64,000 nucleotides of DNA from Flavobacterium foetidum (GCF_004634245.1 NZ_SJTF01000004.1:124001-188000); one strand, 5' to 3'; counted from the first letter of the stretch, positions 24,896-34,085 are shown. Made by a program: numbers and translations. Notes: generated by a model from the letters alone, not told the origin.

Positions 24896-26109
24896 AATAA
24901 TTTTTTCATTTTTTTAGCAATTGCAGTTGCCATTAAAGGAGGAACTGCATTACCAATTTGTTTAAATGCTGCTGAACGAGAGCCTTCAAAATAGAAATCA
25001 TCTGGAAAAGATTGTAATCTTGCTGCTTCACGAACAGAAATAGAACGGCATTGTTTGACATCTGGATGGATATAATGATGACCATCTTTTGCAATATGAG
25101 CTACAACTGTATGTGAAACTCCTAAACCATCAATTACTTTGTAACGATCAATAAATGAAGTTTCGTTTTTGTGCGTTTTTAGTTCTTGTGGTAAATCAGG
25201 ATAAGATAACCTTTCTTTACTTTTATTCCATTTTTGAATTGCGGTCTTGTAAATCTCTAAATCTCTTGAATTATGTGGCCTTGAAATATGTTGCGTAACA
25301 AAATCGACTCCATTTCGTAATTCGAATTTTTCAAGATATTCATTCTTAACTTCAGTATATTTTACTGTTTTAAATCCTTCTCCAGGTTTTAATTTAGGTA
25401 AATCTTGAAAAGCATCATTTACTTTGTATTCATGAATTATTTTTTCAAATTTCGGATACCCAAAATCATTTTCTTTTCTCCAGCCGACAATAATTATTCG
25501 TTTACGTGCTTGTAAAACGCCATAATCAGATGCTACTAAAGTGTCGTGATATACTTCATATCCAAGTCTTCTAAAATATGCTTTTAGGTTTTTAAAATGT
25601 TCTCCTTTATTTGCGGTTAATAATCCAGGAACATTTTCGAAAACAAATGCTTTTGGTTTAAATTCTTTTAAAAATCTTCCATATTGAATGTAAAGCTTAT
25701 TTCTTGGGTCTTTTTCAATATCTTCCTGATGTCTTCTTAATAAAGAATACGCTTGGCATGGCGGTCCGCCAATAATCAGATCAATCTGCTTTCCTGATTG
25801 TTTTATTTTATCAAAAAGACCTGCAATTGTATCATCATTAATTTCAATATTTATAACAGAATCAAGAATTTCATTTGGAATTTCATCATAAAAAACATCT
25901 TTAGTAATTTCGTTTTTTATGTATTTATAATACAATTCCAGATTGTTTTTTGATTTTAAATAATGATATGCTGCTCTTGTTTTAATAGTCAAGCAGGCTT
26001 CGGCGTTCATTTCGATATGAGACACAGGATTAAAACCTGCTTTAATAAATCCCTCAGACATGCCAGACGCCCCAGCAAACAGATCAATAAAATTAAGATT
26101 ATTCTTCAT
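24880..26109 (-). CDS. DNA (cytosine-5) methyltransferase
   Basis: 409 residues with all main C5-methyltransferase motifs in order: I FIDLFAGASGMSEGFIKAGF (7-26), IV GGPPCQAYS with catalytic Cys 118, VI ENVPGL (158), VIII QARKRIIIVGWR, IX RSISVREAARLQSFPDDFYF, and X QIGNAVPPLMATAIAKKM. It transfers a methyl group from SAM to cytosine C5 at a sequence that cannot be predicted here. The target-recognition region (about 230-330) is of average length. It is the first gene of the module and overlaps the GHKL-nuclease gene. Confidence 0.95.
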   Translation of the reverse strand: MKNNLNFIDLFAGASGMSEGFIKAGFNPVSHIEMNAEACLTIKTRAAYHYLKSKNNLELYYKYIKNEITKDVFYDEIPNEILDSVINIEINDDTIAGLFDKIKQSGKQIDLIIGGPPCQAYSLLRRHQEDIEKDPRNKLYIQYGRFLKEFKPKAFVFENVPGLLTANKGEHFKNLKAYFRRLGYEVYHDTLVASDYGVLQARKRIIIVGWRKENDFGYPKFEKIIHEYKVNDAFQDLPKLKPGEGFKTVKYTEVKNEYLEKFELRNGVDFVTQHISRPHNSRDLEIYKTAIQKWNKSKERLSYPDLPQELKTHKNETSFIDRYKVIDGLGVSHTVVAHIAKDGHHYIHPDVKQCRSISVREAARLQSFPDDFYFEGSRSAAFKQIGNAVPPLMATAIAKKMKKLLCQTI

Positions 26110-26254
26110 AATTTTAGCTTATAACTTACAAACGTTTTCATGGCAAATACTTTTTAAAACGTTAAATTGATATTTATTTCTTTTTTATTATGAAGTTTTT
26201 TCATTCAAAAATAAAAATTTTATCAAAATAAAAAACAAATCATATTAATCAAAA

Positions 26255-26262
26255 CAAAGATA
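26255..26262 (-). promoter_or_regulatory. -7 element upstream of the methyltransferase gene
   Basis: TATCTTTG on the minus strand, the most frequent Bacteroidota -7 sequence. A matching -33 element is not evident. The leader to the start codon would be about 140 nt. Confidence 0.4.
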
Positions 26263-26382
26263 GTTTTAAACTCAATAGCTTTATTACGGATAACCATAAT
26301 TATTTAAGGACAATTATATTAATAAATAGACACTAATTATACCGTATTTATACGTTTTTTTCAACTGCAAAAAAAACTAAAC

Positions 26383-28848
26383 CTACTTCCCCCTCTTCCC
26401 CCACTTAATCTTAATCTTCCCACCATCATCCACAGCCAATAAATGCAGGACAATACCACGGTCGCGTACTGCATCGCGTTCGGCTTGGGTGGCGAGTTGG
26501 GAATCGTTTTTTGAATTTCGGAGCGGAACAGTAAGTGCAAGATTGGTGCCTCTTCCGAATGAGTAGATTCCTTCAATGTCGAAGTTTAAGACATTGGAAC
26601 TGATTGTCAGTTTATTGACGTCGATTTGCTCGCCTCGTAAATTGAGATCGCCCGATAAATCGCTGAAGGTAATATTTTCTACATCGCGAAACGGAAACGC
26701 AAATTTGCCCACTTTTACAATCGGTTCAAAATTGAGCAAAGCGCCCTTATTGACATCAAAACTTAATTTTCCGCGCATTGAGTTGACAATCAAATCGCCT
26801 TTAGCACTCATAAAACCTGTTACGTTGGCATTGCTGCTGAGTCGGCCTCGAATGTTTTTGGGATTAAAAGAAGTGATTCCGAAATTATTGAACGACTTTA
26901 AAAAACTGGCCATATCAACACGGTAAATCTGTGCAGTTGAACTGAAAACATAATAATTCCCTTTTGGCTCTATAGCGCCATTAAACGCAATGTTTCCGCC
27001 AGATGTCTGTACGTTTCCGTTTTTGAGCAACAGTTTAGAATCCAGCATTTGCAGCGTCGCTTTTGTATTGGTCGCAGTCAATGCACCGTACGTTATTTTA
27101 TCGGCTTTCAGATTGATAACCGCGGTACATTTGTCGATTACCGATTTTAGCTGATTCGAAAAATTGGCATTCTTCTTCGCCAATTTTTTCTGAGTTGCTT
27201 TTGCCGTATGATTCTTTTTCAGAATACCTAAAAACTGCTTTACATCGATACTCGGACAGTAGATATTCCAGTTTACAACCATTTTTTCGGGAGCGTCGTA
27301 ATAGAGATTCAGAAAATTATCAATTCTTCCGTCAATGCGAATTATGTTTTTTTTGTGTTTATAAGCTATTTTTTTGATGTAAAGCGCCTGTTCTGTAAAC
27401 GATAATTTTACATCGGTTTTTTCGGCTCGAATATTCTTAGGTAGATACTCAAAAGTCGCTTTGTCAATATCCACATTGCCTATTACACGAGGTTTATGAA
27501 TATATAAATCGACAATATCAAACTGAAATCTTAAATTGGTTTTGGCATGACCGCTTTCAAAATGCAGCACTTTTTCATTGCTTATATCATTAAGTTTCGA
27601 AACATCAAAATCGGCATTTACAATTCCGGTTGCAATGGGTTTTTCGAGATTGTTAATGACGGCCTGCGGAATTGTAAGCGGAATACTTTCATAATCGCCC
27701 TTAAAATGCGTCAGGATTATGGCAGAATTGGGATCATTAAATCCTTTTTCGGGTTTGAAATTATTAGTAAAAATTCCTTTAAAACTACAATTGGTAAACA
27801 ATCCGTCGGGAATACTGAGTTCATTGTTTTTAATAACGGCCTGAACCACAATTTTTGGATCACCTTCTACATTCAGATCGCCTTTGATATCGCAATTAAC
27901 CGCAATCGGTTTTTTTAGATTGAATTGATTGAGTTTCGAACTGATATTTCCCGACAATAAATTAGAAGCGTTTCGCCATAAAATATTCGTCCGAATATTG
28001 ATTCCAAAAGGCGAATTCCCTTTTCCGACATTAAAAAAAGCCGCAATATCAAAAACATCCGAACCGATCTTTAGGTTTTGGGTCTTAATATCGATCTTTT
28101 CATTTTTATTATTATAAGAAATATCAAAATGCCCCTGAAGCTCTTTTTCTTTGGCAAAACTGCCATGCACAGTATTAAAAGCCAAACTGGTTATTTTGGT
28201 TTTTAAGAACAAATCGGTTTTCCAATTGTCGTCTTCGTAATCAATTTTCGATTTTAAATCTGTTGCCGCAAAATCAAACAATTTGTGTCCGAGCTGGTTG
28301 TCGATGGTGACATGAACATTTTCGATAACAACCTCATCTATTGTAGTTTCTCTCTTCTCCTGATTGGAAGTTTTTTTCTTTTTAGGCTTAAAAATATCGG
28401 TGTTGGAGTAACCGTTTGAAGCTTTATAAATATACACATCTGCATTGCTGATAACGATTTTATGAATGCTGATTTCGTTCTGCATCAGGCTCCAGATGTT
28501 TAATCGTGCTTCTATTTCATTAGCCTTTAACAAAGTGTGTTGATGAGAAATCCACTGATTGTCTTTGAGTTCAACGTCTTTTAATGCTAATGTAAAATTC
28601 GGAAAACCCGTTAAGAACTTATAATGAAAATCGGTTACATGAAATTGTCCCTTAATATTTTCGTTTATTTTATGATTGACTTTGGCAATAATCTCGGTTT
28701 TATTCTGATTGAAATAAATCGACAATGCGCCACAAGCCAATAAAAGCAATCCGAGGAGGATTAGAATAAAAATTCCAATGCGTTTAGCATATTTCTTAAA
28801 CCGTTCAGACTGGAAAATGTTTTTTATTTGAAGTAAAGTTTCCTTCAT
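26383..28848 (-). CDS. AsmA family protein
   Basis: 821 residues. A cytoplasmic N-terminus is followed by one membrane helix (about 24-48, IGIFILILLGLLLLACGALS). A long beta-rich periplasmic body starts with the AsmA-type segment FHVTDFHYKFLTGFPNFTLALKD-like and ends with NVTGFMSAKGDLIVNSMRGK and LTISSNVLNFDIEGIYSFGR. AsmA-like proteins belong to the bridge-like lipid-transfer group and affect outer-membrane assembly. The body is repetitive beta strands with few catalytic-looking residues. It is monocistronic. Confidence 0.85.
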   Translation of the reverse strand: MKETLLQIKNIFQSERFKKYAKRIGIFILILLGLLLLACGALSIYFNQNKTEIIAKVNHKINENIKGQFHVTDFHYKFLTGFPNFTLALKDVELKDNQWISHQHTLLKANEIEARLNIWSLMQNEISIHKIVISNADVYIYKASNGYSNTDIFKPKKKKTSNQEKRETTIDEVVIENVHVTIDNQLGHKLFDFAATDLKSKIDYEDDNWKTDLFLKTKITSLAFNTVHGSFAKEKELQGHFDISYNNKNEKIDIKTQNLKIGSDVFDIAAFFNVGKGNSPFGINIRTNILWRNASNLLSGNISSKLNQFNLKKPIAVNCDIKGDLNVEGDPKIVVQAVIKNNELSIPDGLFTNCSFKGIFTNNFKPEKGFNDPNSAIILTHFKGDYESIPLTIPQAVINNLEKPIATGIVNADFDVSKLNDISNEKVLHFESGHAKTNLRFQFDIVDLYIHKPRVIGNVDIDKATFEYLPKNIRAEKTDVKLSFTEQALYIKKIAYKHKKNIIRIDGRIDNFLNLYYDAPEKMVVNWNIYCPSIDVKQFLGILKKNHTAKATQKKLAKKNANFSNQLKSVIDKCTAVINLKADKITYGALTATNTKATLQMLDSKLLLKNGNVQTSGGNIAFNGAIEPKGNYYVFSSTAQIYRVDMASFLKSFNNFGITSFNPKNIRGRLSSNANVTGFMSAKGDLIVNSMRGKLSFDVNKGALLNFEPIVKVGKFAFPFRDVENITFSDLSGDLNLRGEQIDVNKLTISSNVLNFDIEGIYSFGRGTNLALTVPLRNSKNDSQLATQAERDAVRDRGIVLHLLAVDDGGKIKIKWGKRGK

Positions 28849-29010
28849 GATTGTGGATTTTCAGCATGATTAAAGGTAACAATAAAAAACGGTTTTATTT
28901 TACAAGACATTAAGGCTTGTAAATAAAGCACATGTGAATAGTATAAAAATTGACGATGCATTTATAATCAAAACTAATTTTCAGATGGTGCAGGATTTGT
29001 TTTTAATTTT

Positions 29011-29018
29011 TAACTTTG
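29011..29018 (+). promoter_or_regulatory. -7 element upstream of trxA
   Basis: TAACTTTG, 70 bases before the thioredoxin start. A TTTG lies upstream but only 11 nt away, so the -33 element is unclear. Confidence 0.35.
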
Positions 29019-29088
29019 TATCTCAGTTTTGAAACTTTTTAAATCTCTTTGAGACAAGAACTGAAGATAACTTTAAAGAAAAATAATT

Positions 29089-29406
29089 ATGGCATTAGCA
29101 ATAACAGATGCTACTTTTGACGAAGTAGTTTTAAAATCAGATAAACCAGTTATGGTTGATTTTTGGGCAGCATGGTGCGGTCCTTGTAGAATGGTTGGTC
29201 CAATCATTGACCAATTAAGCGAAGAATATGCAGGAAAAGTCGTTGTTGGTAAAGTAGATGTAGATGCTAACCAAGAATTTGCTGCAAAATATGGTGTGCG
29301 TAACATCCCAACTGTTTTGGTATTCCATAACGGTGAAGTAGTAGGAAAACAAGTAGGAGTTGCTCCGAAACAAACCTATGCTGACAGCTTAGATGCTTTA
29401 TTGTAA
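29089..29406 (+). CDS. trxA: Thioredoxin
   Basis: 105 residues, the standard length. The redox centre is WCGPC (Cys 30, Cys 33) within VMVDFWAAWCGPCRMVGPII. The conserved Asp in DFWA, the cis-proline region RNIPTVLVFHNGE, and the end helix are all present. It is a cytoplasmic disulfide reductase fed by thioredoxin reductase; no reductase gene adjoins it. It is monocistronic. Confidence 0.97.
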   Translation: MALAITDATFDEVVLKSDKPVMVDFWAAWCGPCRMVGPIIDQLSEEYAGKVVVGKVDVDANQEFAAKYGVRNIPTVLVFHNGEVVGKQVGVAPKQTYADSLDALL

Positions 29407-29429
29407 TCTCAGATTGCAATTGATATAAA

Positions 29430-29460
29430 ATAGGTTTGACGAAAGTCAAGCCTTTTTTAT
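29430..29460 (+). terminator. Terminator of trxA
   Basis: AGGTTTGAC, loop GAAA, GTCAAGCCTTTTTTAT. Confidence 0.8.
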
Positions 29461-29471
29461 TGTTTTTTTTC

Positions 29472-29580
29472 TGCCACAAATTTCACAAATTGACACTAAT
29501 TTTATTATTTGAAAAACAGATAAGTTTAACGGGGTAATTTCACAAATTTAATTCGCGAAAATTGGTGAAATTAGTGGCAA
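29472..29580. repeat. Intergenic inverted repeat of the GCCACAAATTTCAC type
   Basis: TGCCACAAATTTCACAAATT (from 29472) pairs with AATTGGTGAAATTAGTGGCA (to about 29579). It is related to the element at 18331-18436. Confidence 0.8.
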
Positions 29581-29590
29581 ACCTTTTTAA

Positions 29591-31672
29591 TTATTCGTTA
29601 AAAATAATAGTGAAAGTAGCTCCTGCATTTGGCTTGGAACAGACTTCGATTTTGCAGTTAATGGCCGATGCCAAGTCTCGAATTAAATGCAGCCCTAGAC
29701 CCGATTTGATTCCGATTACTTCAGATTCGTCGTATAATGCTTTAAACTTTTCGATTGTTCCTCCCGGACCGTTATCGGTTATCGAAAGATAGGGCTGATT
29801 TTCTTTATAGCCTGCTCTCCATACAATTTTTGGTTCAGTAGTTTTATCGAGCGCTTTTATGGCATTTCCGGTAAGATTTCTAATGATGGTTTTGAGGTAA
29901 TTTTCGTCTGTATTCAAAACAATGTTTGCTGGATTTTCAAATGAAATCGAAATGTTTTCAATGCTGGAGAAATGCTTTTGTATATCTTCGAAAATCGTAT
30001 CGACAGGAATTTCTTTAAAATGAGGCTTGAAATTTTCCATTTGCCCTTTGCTCCAAAGCAACATATCTTCCATTGCATCCAATAGATTTTCGGCTCCAGT
30101 TGTAATTTTAGTTTGCATTCGGTGTTTTGTTTCTTCGTCCATCAATTCTGGATTCTCTTTTTGAAGATGCAGAAAATGAATCAAATTCGAAATCGGACTT
30201 CGTAAATCATGATTTAAAATACTAAAAAATCGAGCTTTTATTTTATTGGCTTCATCCAATTCTTGATTCAGAGCCTGAAGCTTTAAATTGGTTTTCTTTC
30301 TGTTCTGATTTTGCTTAAAAAGCAATAATCCGATAACGGCAACCAAAGCAATTCCAGAAATGAGGAAAATACGCTGCTGTTTGGCTTCTGCAATCTGAAT
30401 ATTTTTAATGGTGTTTTCATTTGACAGATTGTGGATTTTCTGCTGTTTGGTTTTATTCTGATAAGAAGCTTCGGCATTGGCGATACTCTGTTTGGCCGAT
30501 TCCTGCATCATTTCATCATTGGCTTTGCTGTAAATTTCGTTGTAATGATAGGCTTCTTGCCAAAGTCCAAGCGCTGCATAACTCTGTGAAAGTTTTTTGT
30601 TGATATTTACAAATGACTCTTTGTCGTAGCTCAGCGCGTTTTTCGAAGCCTCTTTAAGGGTTTCAATTGCTTTTTTATAGTCTTTTTTCTCATACAAAAC
30701 CCTTCCCATTATGGCATTGGCTTCCATAATCATGTCTTCATCATTGGATTTTTTTGCCAGAGATACCGCTTTTTTTGCATAATTAAAAGCCGTATTGATT
30801 TGGCCTTCATTAGCATAATATTCAGAAACACTTCTGTTGGCAAAACTAAGGTTGAGAAACAAAGAATCTTTTACAGTCGGATACGTATAAATGAGTTTAT
30901 AATACTTTTGAATGCTGTCTAGTTTTTTTAACGGAACAAAACATTGCAGATAATAGTTGCACGAAAAAGCACTGACATACTTAGATGTTTTTATATAAGG
31001 CTGCGCATAATTTAGGTATTCGATAGCTTTATTGTACTGCTTCATTTTGGTGTAAGCCGCAGCAATCTGACTGTACGAAACACCGATCACCTCATCATTG
31101 GCGACACTTTTGTCTAGCAGTTTTTTATAATTAATCGCTTTTACCTGATAACTGATAAAGGTTTCATATGCCGCATTGTCAAGGTAGTATTCTCCTAAGC
31201 TTCCGTAAAGGACCGATTTGGTGTAATTGCTTTTGGTAGTATCGACAACCTTTTTGATATAATTGATTAAATTTTTCCTTTTTTGCGTTTCATTCAAAGC
31301 ATAATACGCATAATTGAGACGCATCAAAGCCGAAGTCTCATTTTTAAGATGATGTGCCCTTTGCGCGTATTGCAAGGCCAATTCGTAATTAACAACTGCG
31401 TCCTTATTTTGATTGTTGTTAAATTCGAATCCTTTCCCTTTTAAAAAATAAAATTTAGAAGTGTAAGCATTATGACGACGCGCAAGTTCAATTCCTTTTT
31501 GTGCAACGATAACCAGTTTAGGATAATTTTCTGCATTATCAATTTCATTAGCATATTTAAGCCAAGCTTTTAGTTTTTCATCATTAGATTTAAATCGTGA
31601 CAAATTCGGTTCCTGCTGCCCAAAAACAGAAAAAGTAATGAGAAACAAAAACAAAAATCGCATTTGCTGCAT
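29591..31672 (-). CDS. TPR-containing sensor histidine kinase
   Basis: 693 residues. A signal peptide (RFLFLFLITFSVFGQQ) leads into a periplasmic region (about 20-400) of tetratricopeptide-like helical repeats. One membrane helix lies near 435-455 (IFLISGIALVAVIGLLLF), then a coiled coil. The kinase core has the H box RFFSILNHDLRSPISNLIHF (His near 485), the N box IRNLTGNAIKAL, the G1 box ITDNGPGG and the G2 box GIKSGLGLHLIRDLAS. It starts one base after the response regulator stop, so they form one operon. The TPR region probably senses a ligand or partner; signal unknown. Confidence 0.9.
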   Translation of the reverse strand: MQQMRFLFLFLITFSVFGQQEPNLSRFKSNDEKLKAWLKYANEIDNAENYPKLVIVAQKGIELARRHNAYTSKFYFLKGKGFEFNNNQNKDAVVNYELALQYAQRAHHLKNETSALMRLNYAYYALNETQKRKNLINYIKKVVDTTKSNYTKSVLYGSLGEYYLDNAAYETFISYQVKAINYKKLLDKSVANDEVIGVSYSQIAAAYTKMKQYNKAIEYLNYAQPYIKTSKYVSAFSCNYYLQCFVPLKKLDSIQKYYKLIYTYPTVKDSLFLNLSFANRSVSEYYANEGQINTAFNYAKKAVSLAKKSNDEDMIMEANAIMGRVLYEKKDYKKAIETLKEASKNALSYDKESFVNINKKLSQSYAALGLWQEAYHYNEIYSKANDEMMQESAKQSIANAEASYQNKTKQQKIHNLSNENTIKNIQIAEAKQQRIFLISGIALVAVIGLLLFKQNQNRKKTNLKLQALNQELDEANKIKARFFSILNHDLRSPISNLIHFLHLQKENPELMDEETKHRMQTKITTGAENLLDAMEDMLLWSKGQMENFKPHFKEIPVDTIFEDIQKHFSSIENISISFENPANIVLNTDENYLKTIIRNLTGNAIKALDKTTEPKIVWRAGYKENQPYLSITDNGPGGTIEKFKALYDESEVIGIKSGLGLHLIRDLASAINCKIEVCSKPNAGATFTIIFNE

Positions 31673-32374
31673 TTAAATCAGGTTTAGGTTTTCCTTATAA
31701 CTTCTTCCGACCGGAATAGACACATTATTATTTAAAATGATTTCGGTCGAATTCATTTTCTGAATAAACTGTTTCTGAACCGCAAAACTTCGGTGAATGC
31801 GAATGAAAGACTGAAAATGATCTTCTTTCAACAAATTTCCGATACTCGACAAAACACAATGCCTTTTTTTGTTGGTAATGATTAAAGTATAATCTTTTAA
31901 GGCTTCGAGATATAGAATCTCGTGCAGTTTTACTTTTGTTTGTTCGTGTCCTTCTTTAATATAAATCGTATCGCCGCCAATACTAGCTTCAAAAAGAGAG
32001 GCTTTGAGTTTTATTTCCATAAACTCTTCAATACGATTTATAGTTTGCGTAAATCGATCGAGTTTTAATGGTTTTACAATAAAATCCAAGGTTTCGATTT
32101 GGAAACTCTCAACGGCATGTTCGGGATGTGCAGTTATAAAAACACAAACCGGAATTTCGAGCGCTTGTTTTCTAAAATCAATTCCGTTTAAGCCTGGCAT
32201 ATCAATATCCAGAAACAAAATATCGACTTTTTCTTTTTCTAAAAAAGGCAATGCGTCTTCGGCATCTTCAAAAACGCCAATTATATCCAGAATGGGGAAT
32301 TTTTTCGCAAAAGACAAGACCGTCAATCGATCAATTTCATCGTCATCAATAATAATACAACTGTATTTTTTCAT
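31673..32374 (-). CDS. LytTR family response regulator
   Basis: 233 residues. The receiver domain has the acidic pair IIIDDDEIDR and the phosphoacceptor Asp 56 in LFLDIDMPGLNG. The C-terminal LytTR DNA-binding domain (about 130-233) has TIYIKEGHEQTKVKLHEILY, LEALKDYTLI and RIHRSFAVQ. It is first in an operon with the TPR histidine kinase, which is presumably its cognate kinase. The target is unknown; two divergent lipoprotein genes begin about 200 bases away and are candidates. Confidence 0.92.
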   Translation of the reverse strand: MKKYSCIIIDDDEIDRLTVLSFAKKFPILDIIGVFEDAEDALPFLEKEKVDILFLDIDMPGLNGIDFRKQALEIPVCVFITAHPEHAVESFQIETLDFIVKPLKLDRFTQTINRIEEFMEIKLKASLFEASIGGDTIYIKEGHEQTKVKLHEILYLEALKDYTLIITNKKRHCVLSSIGNLLKEDHFQSFIRIHRSFAVQKQFIQKMNSTEIILNNNVSIPVGRSYKENLNLI

Positions 32375-32571
32375 CCTTCGAACTTAAATTATGTCGTCTG
32401 TCTATTTAAAATGTTGTTTGTCTATTGGCTGTTTTTGCCGTGATTTTATTGGTGCAAATTTGTCTTGTAAATGTTTCAGAAGCTGAAAAACAAGCTTTTG
32501 AACTTTACAAAAATAAGGTTATTGAATTAAATAAAAATCATTCGACTAATTTTTTAAAGACTAAAATCATT

Positions 32572-33117
32572 ATGAAAACTTTTAAAACCATTTTTACAAT
32601 TTTATTGGCCGCCTTTACAATAATTTCTTGCAGCGGCGACGACGGAGCAGATGGAACTAACGGAACTGACGGAACGCCGGGAGAGACAGGAACAGCAAAT
32701 GTAATTTACAGCGGTTGGATTAATGCTCCGGCTGCAACACCTGAGACCATAGACGGAACTTCTGGTTTATCTACTTCTATAGCTGCACCGCAACTAACCG
32801 CTGATATAATGGCTAAAGGAACAATCTTAGTATATATGTCTTTTGGATCAGGAACTAATATTTACACGCTTCCTTATACCTCTACAGCAGGAGGAGCAAC
32901 TAATACGATTACAGCAATTGCCAGCCTCAAGTCGATAAAGTTATTCCGATTCAAACATGCAAATGACGGAACAACGGTAGCGCTTCCAAGCACTCTTAGC
33001 TGGCGATACATCCTGATTCCTGGCGGTGTGCAGGCGGCAACTTCAAAAACAGCGCAACTGGATTATTCTAAAATGAGCTACGAAGAAGTTTGTGCACGTT
33101 TTAATATTCAACCTTAA
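32572..33117 (+). CDS. Lipoprotein with a short collagen-like stretch
   Basis: 181 residues from the ATG at 32572. An upstream in-frame ATG (32425) would bury the signal peptide, so it was not used. The signal peptide is MKTFKTIFTILLAAFTIISC. It is followed at once by Gly-X-X triplets (GDDGADGTNGTDGTPGETG) and a beta-rich domain with SFGSGTNIYTLPYTS and LSWRYILIPGGV. Such collagen-like linkers are common at the start of surface lipoproteins in this phylum. Function unknown. The next lipoprotein gene starts 50 bases on and shares its signal peptide. Confidence 0.75.
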   Translation: MKTFKTIFTILLAAFTIISCSGDDGADGTNGTDGTPGETGTANVIYSGWINAPAATPETIDGTSGLSTSIAAPQLTADIMAKGTILVYMSFGSGTNIYTLPYTSTAGGATNTITAIASLKSIKLFRFKHANDGTTVALPSTLSWRYILIPGGVQAATSKTAQLDYSKMSYEEVCARFNIQP

Positions 33118-33166
33118 TTATTGACAATCATACATTAACCAAAGTAAAACAATTAAAGATAGTATT

Positions 33167-33751
33167 ATGAAAACTTTTAAAACCCTATTTGCAATTTTAA
33201 TGACCGCTACAATGGCTATATCTTGCAGCAATGATGACGACAAAGACAACACTCCAACTTTTAAGACAGAAAATCCTCTAGCAGCTTATTATACTCAGAC
33301 TGGTTTTTCTACTGTCACAAATTTTATAAACTCAGGAGATTATGAATTCGGACTGGCTTTTACGCCTACTGTAAAAGGAAAAATTAAAGCGATCACTTTA
33401 AAACTGCCTGCAACAAACCCAAATGTACGTGTTACCATCTGGGACTATACCACTAAGGCAATATTGCGTACCGAAACTTTAAATGTTGCCACGGCAGATG
33501 TTCAGGTAAGTAAGGAAATCAGCGAATTGGCTTTAGAAAAAGATAAAAAATACCTGATTACCATGAATTCTAACGACTGGTATAAAAAGAGCAAAGCCGA
33601 TAATAGCAATATTACCTACCCAGTTGTCGCGGGAAATATCACTATCAACGAATATAGATGGTTAAGCGGTACGGCGCAAACTTTCCCTACGACTGTTGCA
33701 ATGAGCTACAATGCAGGAGATTTAAGTTTTGATTTTCAGCAGACAGAATAG
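33167..33751 (+). CDS. Lipoprotein, possibly DUF4082-like
   Basis: 194 residues. The signal peptide MKTFKTLFAILMTATMAISC is nearly the same as in the preceding gene, pointing to a partial duplication or a shared origin of the 5' ends. The mature part is one beta-sandwich-like domain (YEFGLAFTPTVKGKIKAITL, VRVTIWDYTTKAILRTETLN, DKKYLITMNSNDWY) that recalls DUF4082. The match is by pattern only. Probably surface or periplasmic; function unknown. Confidence 0.65.
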   Translation: MKTFKTLFAILMTATMAISCSNDDDKDNTPTFKTENPLAAYYTQTGFSTVTNFINSGDYEFGLAFTPTVKGKIKAITLKLPATNPNVRVTIWDYTTKAILRTETLNVATADVQVSKEISELALEKDKKYLITMNSNDWYKKSKADNSNITYPVVAGNITINEYRWLSGTAQTFPTTVAMSYNAGDLSFDFQQTE

Positions 33752-33774
33752 TAGTTTTTTTGATAGTTTGAACT

Positions 33775-33961
33775 CGTTGGGTGAAATTATTTTCAACACA
33801 TAGAAACATAGTTTAACTAAACTTAAAAAAGGCGTTTCACTAGTCTAAATGCACATAGTTTAGCTATGTGTGGAAACTTGTTTCTTCCATTTTCTTTTTT
33901 CGGCACAAAAAACTATGCCTCTATGTGTTAAAATGCTTTTATTTTTTAATTACACCCAACG
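33775..33961. repeat. 187-bp imperfect palindrome, MITE-like
   Basis: The ends CGTTGGGTGAAATTA and TAATTACACCCAACG are inverted repeats. Inside them AACACATAGAAACATAGTTT and its counterpart ACTATGCCTCTATGTGTT also pair, and the centre has ATAGTTTAGCTAT. The whole element can fold into one long hairpin. There is no coding capacity, and flanking direct repeats are not obvious. Confidence 0.7.
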
Positions 33962-33984
33962 GGTTAGTTTGAATTAGTAAGTTT

Positions 33985-34016
33985 GAAAAGGTTTGGCAAT
34001 TGTCAAGCCTTTTTTG
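33985..34016 (+). terminator. Terminator of the lipoprotein genes
   Basis: AAAAGGTTTGGCAATTGTCAAGCCTTTTTTG: a GGTTTGGC/GTCAAGCC stem followed by T, much like the trxA terminator. It lies beyond the 187-bp palindrome. Confidence 0.6.
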
Positions 34017-34027
34017 TTTGTTTTTTT

Positions 34028-34085
34028 CCACAGATTACTCAGATTAAAAGGATTAATTAATCTGTGAAAATCCTTTAATCTGTGG
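34028..34085. repeat. Intergenic inverted repeat of the CCACAGATT type
   Basis: CCACAGATTACTCAGATTAA... and AATCCTTTAATCTGTGG are inverted arms around AATTAATCTGTGA, ending 40 bases before the aminopeptidase start. Confidence 0.75.

Noticed and set aside
22096..26109. Type II restriction system with a separate restriction enzyme gene
   Set aside because: No such gene is present in or next to the module; the only nuclease sites seen are in Vsr and in the GHKL fusion protein.
32425..32571. Longer N-terminus for the collagen-like lipoprotein
   Set aside because: The extra 49 residues would place the lipobox signal peptide in the middle of the protein; the ATG at 32572 gives a standard lipoprotein.
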